Below are positions 1 through 4,836 of a stretch of DNA of 12,906 nt, one piece after another. The position numbers were made by a program, and so were the translations under genes. Origin of the DNA: Candidatus Nomurabacteria bacterium (GTDB lineage Bacteria; Patescibacteriota; Minisyncoccia; Phycocordibacterales; UBA9973); the NCBI GenBank assembly GCA_943356395.1, contig CALRFC010000018.1, forward strand, positions 1 through 12,906, in the 5' to 3' direction. The stretch's first letter is position 1. Each line of letters begins with the position of its first letter. The notes under the pieces are model-generated. The model did not search any database and had not been told where the DNA came from. It worked only from the letters and a program-made list of their open reading frames with translations.

Positions 1-708
1 GCCGGCGTGACGGGCACCGAACGGCGCGCCGTCGTCGAAGCCGCGATCAAAGCCGGCGCGAAGAATGCGTATGTGGTGAAAGAGCCGATACTCGCGGCTA
101 TAGGCGCGGGCATCCCGATCCATGAATCGCGCGGATACATGATCGTCGATATCGGCGGCGGGACGACGGATGTCGCGGTCATCGCGCTCGGCGGAATCGT
201 GTCGTGCACATCGGTCAAATGCGCCGGCAACAAGATCGATCAGGCGATCGCGGACTATATAAAGAAGACTTTCAATCTCGCGATCGGCGACAAGACTGCG
301 GAAGATGTGAAGATAAAGATCGGCGCGGCGATACCGCTTGAGGAAGAGTTCACGATCACGATCAAAGGCCGCGATTATATCCAAGGATTGCCGCGCACGG
401 CGCAAGTCTCGACGAACGAAATCGTCAAAGCCATCGACAAGGAATTGAAGCAGATGATTTCCGCGATCAAAGATGTGCTCTCCGATACGCCTCCGGAACT
501 CGCTTCCGACATCATCGATCAGGGCATCATCATGACGGGCGGAACATCGATGCTCCGCAATTTTCCGGAGCTCGTGTATCGGCGCACCGGCGTGAAAGCG
601 CGGCTCGCGGAAGATGCGCTTTTCTGCGTGGCGAAAGGAACCGGCGCCGCGCTCGACCATCTGGACATGTACAAGAAGACGATACTGGCGAAGAAGATTA
701 GGAGATAA
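1..708 (+). CDS. mreB: Rod-shape-determining protein MreB, 3' part (5' end outside window)
   Basis: MreB is a bacterial actin homologue that polymerises under the inner membrane on ATP and guides the cell-wall elongation machinery. The reading frame is open from base 1, so this is the C-terminal ~235 residues of a family usually ~340 long. The fragment begins AGVTGTERRAV, followed by KEPILAAIGAGIPI. The phosphate-2 motif DIGGGTTD is at fragment residues 50-57, the VKCAGNKID segment follows, and the adenosine motif GIIMTGGTSML lies near residue 180. All of these are typical of MreB rather than of FtsA or DnaK. The stop is TAA at 706-708. The next gene follows after a 35-nt spacer of repeated words. 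The codon use is GC-rich, unlike the AT-rich gene that follows. Identification is very secure. Confidence 0.96.
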   Translation, partial: AGVTGTERRAVVEAAIKAGAKNAYVVKEPILAAIGAGIPIHESRGYMIVDIGGGTTDVAVIALGGIVSCTSVKCAGNKIDQAIADYIKKTFNLAIGDKTAEDVKIKIGAAIPLEEEFTITIKGRDYIQGLPRTAQVSTNEIVKAIDKELKQMISAIKDVLSDTPPELASDIIDQGIIMTGGTSMLRNFPELVYRRTGVKARLAEDALFCVAKGTGAALDHLDMYKKTILAKKIRR

Positions 709-713
709 AGATC

Positions 714-729
714 CGAATCTACGAATAAA
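714..729 (+). repeat. Outer inverted repeat, left arm, of the GxxExxY unit
   Basis: This 16-base arm is an exact reverse complement of 1152-1167. A 13-base word starting CGAATCTACG occurs directly repeated at 714-726 and 733-745, 19 nt apart. With the inner pair (741-755 and 1126-1140) it forms nested inverted repeats around one small gene. Confidence 0.85.
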
Positions 730-740
730 TCCCGAATCTA

Positions 741-755
741 CGAATGGCTACGAAT
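741..755 (+). repeat. Inner inverted repeat, left arm, carrying the GxxExxY start codon
   Basis: The 15-base arm CGAATGGCTACGAAT is a perfect reverse complement of 1126-1140. It contains the ATG start (744-746) of the enclosed gene, so the repeat encodes the first residues (MATN). Confidence 0.88.
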
Positions 756-1133
756 AAAGCAATTCAAAAAGTTTCTACCAAAGTCTTGTTTCCCGAGTTA
801 TCGTATATCATTGTCGGCACTCTTTTTTCTGTGCACAATGAGCTTGGTCAATATGCCAGAGAAAAACAATATGGCGATGCGATCGAACAAAAACTGAAAG
901 AGATCAAGATGCCCTATGCTCGGGAATTGTCTGTCGGTGATTCAGGTAATATACTTGATTTTGTCATTGATAAAAAAGTAGTTTTAGAGCTGAAAGCTGT
1001 AAGACACATAACCGGTGAACATTACCGACAGATACAGAATTATCTTCAGCAAACAGAGTTTGAACTCGGTATTCTTGTAAATTTTCGGGCGAAGTATTTG
1101 AAACCGGAACGCATCCTTCGGATTCATTCGTAG
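744..1133 (+). CDS. GxxExxY family protein (PD-(D/E)XK-like fold)
   Basis: This 129-residue protein matches the GxxExxY family, small proteins of unknown role that are common as isolated accessory genes. Family features visible are the N-terminal LSYIIVGTLFSVHNELG helix, the signature block around GQYAREKQY, then a GNILDFVIDKKVVLELKAV segment whose D and ELK resemble the PD-(D/E)XK nuclease core. The end, HYRQIQNYLQQTEFELGILVNF, is also typical. Nuclease activity is inferred from fold similarity and is not proven for the family. The gene is clearly more AT-rich than its neighbours mreB and the delta-prime gene, which suggests later arrival. Both its start and stop codons lie inside inverted repeats (741-755 and 1126-1140). 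No Shine-Dalgarno sequence is visible upstream of the ATG. Confidence 0.88.
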   Translation: MATNKAIQKVSTKVLFPELSYIIVGTLFSVHNELGQYAREKQYGDAIEQKLKEIKMPYARELSVGDSGNILDFVIDKKVVLELKAVRHITGEHYRQIQNYLQQTEFELGILVNFRAKYLKPERILRIHS

Positions 1134-1140
1134 CCATTCG
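1126..1140 (+). repeat. Inner inverted repeat, right arm, carrying the GxxExxY stop codon
   Basis: This is an exact 15-base reverse complement of 741-755. The stop codon TAG (1131-1133) lies inside it. Confidence 0.88.
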
Positions 1141-1151
1141 TTGCGTATTTC

Positions 1152-1167
1152 TTTATTCGTAGATTCG
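1152..1167 (+). repeat. Outer inverted repeat, right arm, of the GxxExxY unit
   Basis: This is an exact 16-base reverse complement of 714-729. It ends 13 nt before the start of the delta-prime gene. The whole bracketed unit spans 714-1167. Confidence 0.85.
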
Positions 1168-1180
1168 TATATCTAACTCC

Positions 1181-1888
1181 ATGTTTGATCAACTCTCTAA
1201 AATCGAAAATCTGCACCACGCATATCTCATCGAAGGCGGCGATTCGCTCGTGCCGGAGGTACTCTCGGCGCTCGAGGCGCGGGGAATCGTCTGCGCCGGA
1301 AATCCGGATGTCTGCAAGCTCTCATACATGACGCTCGGTGTCGACGACGCGCACGCGATCCGGAGACAGCAATCGGAAATGGCATACGGCGCCGGCGGAA
1401 AATATTTTATCGTTTCCGCCGACGCGCTTTCCGACGAAAGCGAAGACGCGCTTTTGAAAACACTCGAAGAGCCGAGTGCGGGCACGCATTTCTTTTTCAT
1501 CCTCCCTAATATCGCTCTTTTGAAAGACACATTCCGTTCGCGTTTTGAAATAGTGAAATCTTCGCCGAATATCGAAGCGGCGGAGACGGCGCGGATTTTC
1601 CTTTCGAAAAAGCCGAAAGAGCGTTTGGACATGATTGCCGCATTCATCAAGGAGCACGAAGACGACGAAGACACGGGGCGCGTCCGTCGCCGCGCGATGC
1701 TCATCCTCGGAGAGATCGAAGCCGATCTTTTCCGCGTGGAGAAATCCGAGAGCGCAAGCGGTAAAAAATATTCTCTCATGCGCGCGCTTGAAGAAATATT
1801 GAAATTGAAACCGTATCTCCACGACCGCGGCTCGAGTCCAAAAAATATCTTGGAGCACATCGCGCTGTCGTTGCCGACAATTAAATGA
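1181..1888 (+). CDS. holB: DNA polymerase III delta-prime-like subunit (clamp loader AAA+ fold)
   Basis: The 235-residue protein resembles the N-terminal two domains of clamp-loader delta-prime/DnaX-like ATPases. It starts with LSKIENLHHAYLIEGG, the usual delta-prime opening. It then has a Walker-B-like segment with EDALLKTLEEPSAGTHFFFI, followed by the sensor-like LLKDTFRSRFE, which replaces the SRC motif of active loaders. No Walker A (GxxGxGK) is present, as expected for delta-prime. This implies a structural role rather than ATP hydrolysis when loading the sliding clamp. At 235 residues it is shorter than the ~330-residue E. coli protein, which is common in streamlined genomes. The C-terminal collar domain appears reduced. 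It is transcribed toward frr. No strong ribosome-binding site precedes ATG 1181. The gene symbol is by analogy. Confidence 0.85.
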   Translation: MFDQLSKIENLHHAYLIEGGDSLVPEVLSALEARGIVCAGNPDVCKLSYMTLGVDDAHAIRRQQSEMAYGAGGKYFIVSADALSDESEDALLKTLEEPSAGTHFFFILPNIALLKDTFRSRFEIVKSSPNIEAAETARIFLSKKPKERLDMIAAFIKEHEDDEDTGRVRRRAMLILGEIEADLFRVEKSESASGKKYSLMRALEEILKLKPYLHDRGSSPKNILEHIALSLPTIK

Positions 1889-1892
1889 ATGC

Positions 1893-1915
1893 AAGCTTTC
1901 AGTAAAAAGCTTTTT
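1893..1915 (+). terminator. Possible weak terminator after the delta-prime gene
   Basis: AAGCTTT (1893-1899) can pair with AAAGCTT (1906-1912) across a 6-nt loop, followed by a T-run to 1915. The stem is short and AT-rich, so this is tentative. Confidence 0.35.
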
Positions 1916-1956
1916 GATCCTTGATCCTTTCTCCTTTATCCTCTATACTTCCTCTC
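1915..1956 (+). repeat. Degenerate 7-nt phased array before frr
   Basis: Six consecutive 7-nt units fill the spacer. The first two are both TGATCCT, followed by TTCTCCT, TTATCCT and two more divergent units. The array ends exactly at the frr ATG (1957). It contains the predicted -35 and -10 boxes of the frr promoter. Confidence 0.7.
1921..1949 (+). promoter_or_regulatory. Promoter of frr, likely giving a leaderless mRNA
   Basis: TTGATC (1921-1926) and TATACT (1944-1949) are separated by 17 nt, a near-consensus sigma-70-type promoter. Only 7 nt separate the -10 box from the frr ATG. The expected transcription start is therefore at or next to the start codon, and no Shine-Dalgarno sequence is present. 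Confidence 0.65.
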
Positions 1957-2496
1957 ATGTCATACAATTTTTCTCCGTTCAAAGAGGGAATGAAAAAGAT
2001 CGAGGAGTGGCTTCTCAAAGAATATTCCCAGCTTCATACCGGTCGTGCTACGCCGATCGTTCTCGACAGCATCTCGATCGAAGTCTATGGCGCGCATCAG
2101 CCGATCAAGAATGTCGCTTCGATTTCCGTCGAGGATCCGAAAACTCTGCGCGTGATTCCGTGGGACAAATCGCAGATCAAAGATATTGAAAAGGCGATCG
2201 GCGCGGCGAACATCGGACTTTCCGTCGCGACAGACGACATGGGCATCCGCGTCATCTTCCCGATGCTCACCACCGAGAATCGCCAGAAGCTCGTCAAAGT
2301 CCTGAAAGAAAAAATGGAAGACGCGCGCATTTCCGTCCGCAAGGAGCGCGAAGAGTCGCAGAAAGATCTGAAGGACGCGAAGCTTCCGGAAGACGACGAG
2401 CGCCGCGCCAAAGATGAGCTCCAGAAGCTCGTCGACGAAGCCAACAAAACGCTCGAAGCGCTGTTTGAGAAAAAAGAGCGCGAGATCATGTCATGA
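1957..2496 (+). CDS. frr: Ribosome recycling factor
   Basis: RRF splits the post-termination ribosome together with EF-G. The protein is 179 residues, close to the usual ~185. It shows the family layout: the N-terminal helix MSYNFSPFKEGMKKIEEWLLKE, the hallmark LHTGRATPIVLDSISIEVYG, the beta domain with VASISVEDPKTLRVIPWDKS, then IEKAIGAANIGLSVATDD and IRVIFPMLTTENRQKLVK. It ends in a long charged three-helix-bundle section rich in Glu, Lys and Arg. ATG 1957 is chosen because family homology begins there. An upstream in-frame TTG at 1921 would add 12 residues with no family match. The gene sits behind a predicted leaderless promoter and is followed within 4 nt by the repeat bordering the four-helix-bundle gene. 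Confidence 0.97.
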   Translation: MSYNFSPFKEGMKKIEEWLLKEYSQLHTGRATPIVLDSISIEVYGAHQPIKNVASISVEDPKTLRVIPWDKSQIKDIEKAIGAANIGLSVATDDMGIRVIFPMLTTENRQKLVKVLKEKMEDARISVRKEREESQKDLKDAKLPEDDERRAKDELQKLVDEANKTLEALFEKKEREIMS

Positions 2497-2499
2497 GTC

Positions 2500-2515
2500 A
2501 GGTTCTAGGTTCTAG
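2500..2515 (+). repeat. Inverted repeat, left arm, of the four-helix-bundle unit
   Basis: The 16-base arm AGGTTCTAGGTTCTAG is a perfect reverse complement of 2881-2896. It consists of two GTTCTAG heptamers plus two bases and begins 4 nt after the frr stop. Confidence 0.9.
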
Positions 2516-2519
2516 AAAA

Positions 2520-2884
2520 ATGCAGAATGCAAAAATAAAATCATATAAAGATTTGATTGTTTGGCAAAAGGGTACGAATTGGTGAAATTAGTGTATATTC
2601 TTTCATCGCAATTACCGCAATCAGAAGTATATACACTTCAATCGCAGGTAAGAAGATCTTCTGTTTCAATTATTTCAAATATAGCTGAAGGTAGTGGTCG
2701 TAAGACAAGAAGCGATTATAAACAATTTTTACATATGGCATACGGATCCGCTTTGGAATTGGAAACTCAATTGTTTTTATGCAAAGATTTATATGGAATA
2801 GATGTCAAAGAAGCATTATTGGTATTAAATGAAGTGACCAAAATGTTACGGGCTATTATTTTTAAACTAGAACCTAGCAACTAG
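2520..2884 (+). CDS. Four-helix-bundle protein (23S rRNA intervening-sequence protein family), frameshifted
   Basis: The product belongs to the small four-helix-bundle family that includes 23S rRNA IVS-encoded proteins and is related to Avd of diversity-generating retroelements. Its molecular function is not established. From ATG 2520 the frame reads MQNAKIKSYKDLIVWQKG, the usual family opening, then runs into a stop. The rest of the family sequence, KGYELVKLVY, QVRRSSVSIISNIAEGSGR and GSALELETQL, continues in another frame to TAG 2884. Adding one A to the A4 run at 2566-2569 joins them into 121 residues, the normal family length. The intact stretch alone can start at TTG 2561. The gene is AT-rich compared with frr and rseP, and its last residues (LEPSN) are encoded by the flanking repeat. 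The frameshift may be real decay, recoding or a homopolymer error. Confidence 0.85.
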
Positions 2885-2896
2885 AACCTAGAACCT
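2867..2896 (+). repeat. Heptamer array and right inverted-repeat arm of the four-helix-bundle unit
   Basis: Four 7-nt units (three CTAGAAC and one CTAGCAA) plus CT lie head to tail. Bases 2881-2896 are the perfect reverse complement of 2500-2515. The gene's stop codon lies inside (2882-2884). A 24-base segment, 2873-2896, is identical to 7891-7914. Confidence 0.9.
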
Positions 2897-2907
2897 TGCA
2901 CACCACT

Positions 2908-4014
2908 ATGTCCATTATTTTATTTATCATTATTTTATTCATACTAGTATTGGTGCACGAATTCGGGCATTTCATAACCGCCAAGCGTTTCGGCATCCGC
3001 GTCGATGAATTCGGTTTCGGCTTTCCGCCGCGCGCGGCAAAACTCTTCACGAAAGGCGAGACGGCATACACGCTCAACTGGATTCCCTTCGGCGGATTCG
3101 TGAAGATTTTCGGCGAGAATCCCGACGAAGCGTCGCTTACCGGTCCGGGATCGGAACGGAGTTTCGCACGAAAGCCGTGGTATGTGCAGGCGGCGGTCTT
3201 GGTCGCGGGCGTCCTTTTCAACGCAGTCTTCGCGTGGATGCTCTTTTCGATCGGATTCATGAGCGGGCTTCCGACATCCGTCGGCGCGGAACCGGAAGGA
3301 AGCGTCGTCATGAATCAGCATCTCACGATCACGAGCCTGAAAGCCGGCGCGCCGGCGGCAGTAGCGGGACTCAAAGCCGGCGACAGGATATTGAAGATCG
3401 AGACGAAAGACGCGAAGAATTCCGAGGACGCTCCGACGGCCGAATCCTTAAAATCGTTCATCGCGAAGTACGGCGAGGCGCCGATCGAAATATCCTACGA
3501 ACGCGGGCACGAAGAGAAAAGCGTCGAAGTTTTGGCGAAGTCGGGCGTCTTGTCCGACTCCGGCCGCGGTATCGGGATATCAATGGACACCATTGGCACG
3601 CTCAAGCTGCCATTCTTTCAAGCGTTTTTCGAGGGAGGGAAACTCTCGCTCCATCTTATTCGCGGAACATTTCTCGGTTTTTACAATCTGATCGCCGGAG
3701 CGATACGCGGCACCGGCGACCTTTCTTCGGTAACGGGTCCGATCGGCATCGTCGGTTTCGTGAAAGATGCGTATGAATTCGGGTTCGTCTACCTGCTTTC
3801 TTTCACCGCGCTCATCTCAATCAATCTCGCCGTCATCAATCTGATCCCGTTTCCGGCACTCGACGGCGGCCGGCTCCTCTTCGTCGCGATCGAAGCGATC
3901 ACGCGAAAGCAGATTCCGCCGAAAGTCGCGAACATGGCGAATACGATCGGCTTCTTCATCTTGATCGCGCTCATGCTTCTCGTGACCGCGCACGATGTCT
4001 GGAAATTCTTCTGA
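2908..4014 (+). CDS. rseP: Site-2 intramembrane metalloprotease (RseP/MmpA family)
   Basis: Site-2 proteases cleave membrane-spanning regulators and signal-peptide remnants within the bilayer. From ATG 2908 the protein has 368 residues. The first TM segment contains the zinc-binding HEFGH motif (His17, Glu18, His21). The FGFGFPPRA and LNWIPFGGFVKIFGE segments follow, then a second hydrophobic stretch (YVQAAVLVAGVLFNAVFAWMLF). A PDZ domain lies around residues 135-210 (LKAGAPAAVAGLKAGDRILKIE). The third zinc ligand is in INLIPFPALDGGRLL (Asp319), and a final TM is at the C-terminus. ATG 2908 is preferred to TTG 2896, which lies in the preceding repeat. The gene sits just downstream of the four-helix-bundle unit and converges on the minus-strand gene at 4072. 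Confidence 0.95.
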   Translation: MSIILFIIILFILVLVHEFGHFITAKRFGIRVDEFGFGFPPRAAKLFTKGETAYTLNWIPFGGFVKIFGENPDEASLTGPGSERSFARKPWYVQAAVLVAGVLFNAVFAWMLFSIGFMSGLPTSVGAEPEGSVVMNQHLTITSLKAGAPAAVAGLKAGDRILKIETKDAKNSEDAPTAESLKSFIAKYGEAPIEISYERGHEEKSVEVLAKSGVLSDSGRGIGISMDTIGTLKLPFFQAFFEGGKLSLHLIRGTFLGFYNLIAGAIRGTGDLSSVTGPIGIVGFVKDAYEFGFVYLLSFTALISINLAVINLIPFPALDGGRLLFVAIEAITRKQIPPKVANMANTIGFFILIALMLLVTAHDVWKFF

Positions 4015-4025
4015 AAGATTTTTGT

Positions 4026-4055
4026 CTACAATCCTGACGGCCGTCAGGATTGTAG
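4026..4055. repeat. 30-bp perfect palindrome, copy 1
   Basis: Two 15-base halves are exact reverse complements with no spacer; the centre is CTGACGG/CCGTCAG. The same 30 bases recur at 12506-12535. It lies between convergent genes and could act in bidirectional termination, but no T-run follows it on the plus strand. Confidence 0.9.
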
Positions 4056-4059
4056 GTAG

Positions 4060-4092
4060 AAAAAAACGCGCTCACTGATTGAGGCGCGTTTT
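4060..4092 (-). terminator. Rho-independent terminator of the minus-strand membrane gene
   Basis: Read on the minus strand, a 9-bp stem (4092-4084 with 4071-4063) rich in GCGC is followed by seven T residues (4066-4060). The hairpin overlaps the stop codon (complement of 4072-4074), so the last codons form part of the terminator. Confidence 0.75.
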
Positions 4093-4467
4093 GCTTTTGT
4101 TCTCGTAAAATATCCAAAAACAAAGAAGGGTCAGCGTGGCGGGGATTATGAAAGAAAGGACGAGCGACGGCAGTGCCGGCAAGCAGACATTGGCATAGAC
4201 GAAGATCGAAGGATTGATGAGCCACCATTGCAAGACTATCCAAATGAATATCTCCCTGTCGCGCTCCTTCGGCAATATCTGTATGAGAAAGATTATCGCG
4301 ACAAGCAAGTCGACGATCAGGAGCGAATACGCCAGCTCCGTCTTTTTCACGGATTCCACGAGATAAATTATTTTTTCGGATGTGAATGAAGTGCCGATAA
4401 CGGGAAATATGATGAGCAAGCTTATCAGGGAGAATTGCAGGTAAAAGATGATATTCCATTTTTTCAT
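4072..4467 (-). CDS. Small hypothetical four-TM membrane protein
   Basis: I do not recognise a family. From the ATG at 4467 the product has 131 residues and starts MKKWNIIFYLQ. Hydropathy by eye shows four membrane segments: FSLISLLIIFPVIG, YSLLIVDLLVAIIFLIQIL, IFIWIVLQWWLINPSIFVYA and LVLSFIIPATLTLLCFWIFY. A charged loop, PKERDRE, lies between the second and third, and the tail ENKSKTRLNQ is basic. Aromatic residues, especially Trp, are frequent. A TTG at 4497 would add ten residues but has no better support. It is the only minus-strand gene in the window, convergent with rseP and divergent from typA. Its terminator overlaps its stop codon. Coding status rests on the coherent TM pattern and the terminator. 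Confidence 0.7.
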   Translation of the reverse strand: MKKWNIIFYLQFSLISLLIIFPVIGTSFTSEKIIYLVESVKKTELAYSLLIVDLLVAIIFLIQILPKERDREIFIWIVLQWWLINPSIFVYANVCLPALPSLVLSFIIPATLTLLCFWIFYENKSKTRLNQ

Positions 4468-4521
4468 GAGCTGTGTTTTTTCGCACTCTACTACCAAAAG
4501 CGTTTTTTTGCAAAAGCGATG

Positions 4522-4550
4522 TTGTTATCAAAAAGAATCTGTGTTAGAAT
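4522..4550 (+). promoter_or_regulatory. Promoter of typA
   Basis: TTGTTA (4522-4527) and TAGAAT (4545-4550) are spaced 17 nt apart, with an extended TG upstream of the -10 (TGT before TAGAAT). Transcription would start near 4557, giving a leader of about 100 nt to the first typA-like ATG. Confidence 0.6.
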
Positions 4551-4557
4551 CGTTTCC

Positions 4558-4577
4558 GTGCCCGCGAGGCACTTTTT
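4558..4577 (+). promoter_or_regulatory. Hairpin plus T5 at the 5' end of the typA leader
   Basis: GTGCC (4558-4562) pairs with GGCAC (4568-4572) around a CGCGA loop and is followed by TTTTT. It lies immediately after the predicted transcription start. It could be a weak attenuator or a 5' stabilising stem-loop. A GGGAG motif at 4582-4586 follows, without a close start codon. Confidence 0.4.
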
Positions 4578-4594
4578 GTATGGGAGAAAAAAAT

Positions 4595-4650
4595 AACATA
4601 AATCATGAATCATAGATCCTGAATCATAGATCATAAAACATAGAACATAA
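4595..4650 (+). repeat. Degenerate 7-nt phased array in the typA leader
   Basis: Eight consecutive 7-nt units, all variants of ATCATAG or AACATAA, run without a break to three bases before the ATG at 4654. The unit AACATAA begins and ends the array. It separates the GGGAG motif from the reading frame. Confidence 0.75.
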
Positions 4651-4710
4651 ATTATGGAAACTTCAAATACACAAATTCGTAATATTGCTATCATCGCACA
4701 CGTTGACCAC
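4648..4710 (+). repeat. typA 5'-end duplication, upstream copy
   Basis: This 63-base block matches 4774-4836 except at three positions (4683, 4686, 4689). All three are third codon positions in consecutive codons (Asn-Ile-Ala) and are synonymous. It ends just before the P-loop codons GKTT would begin. Confidence 0.95.
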
Positions 4711-4776
4711 CCCAGTAGCAGATCCTCGCGCCGAATGCGCGCTCGGCTCGCTACGGGGCAGGAGTCGGTAAATTAA
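4654..4776 (+). CDS. Small upstream ORF: truncated typA N-terminus
   Basis: An ORF of 40 codons starts with 19 residues identical to the TypA N-terminus (METSNTQIRN through HVDH). It then continues into 21 unrelated residues encoded by the GC-rich hairpin insert and stops at TAA 4774-4776. The stop is 3 nt before the real typA ATG, and the two ATGs are 126 nt apart, in the same frame. It may be a by-product of a duplication, a leader ORF coupled to typA translation, or an assembly chimera. The leader ORF and P-loop-less fragment cannot bind GTP. Whether it is translated is unknown. Confidence 0.5.
   Translation: METSNTQIRNIAIIAHVDHPSSRSSRRMRARLATGQESVN
4710..4758. repeat. Structured GC-rich hairpin between the two typA 5' copies
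   Basis: CCCC (4710-4713) and GTAGC (4715-4719) pair with GCTAC (4750-4754) and GGGG (4755-4758) with one bulged A. Inside, CGCGC (4727-4731) pairs with GCGCG (4737-4741) around CGAAT. The composition differs from typA and resembles a REP-like element. Confidence 0.65.
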
Positions 4777-4836
4777 ATTATGGAAACTTCAAATACACAA
4801 ATTCGTAACATAGCGATCATCGCACACGTTGACCAC
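4774..4836 (+). repeat. typA 5'-end duplication, downstream (functional) copy
   Basis: This is the partner of 4648-4710, at a 126-nt offset. It leads directly into the P-loop codons of the full-length gene. Confidence 0.95.

Noticed and set aside
1921..1956. Upstream TTG start for frr
   Set aside because: The added residues are encoded by the heptamer array and promoter, and RRF homology begins at ATG 1957.
2896..2907. TTG start for rseP
   Set aside because: It lies in the repeat border, and family proteins begin with the hydrophobic segment starting at ATG 2908.
3343..3356. 14-bp palindrome of GCCGGC type inside rseP
   Set aside because: It is explained by GC-rich codons of the PDZ segment AGAPAA; there is no insertion relative to the family.
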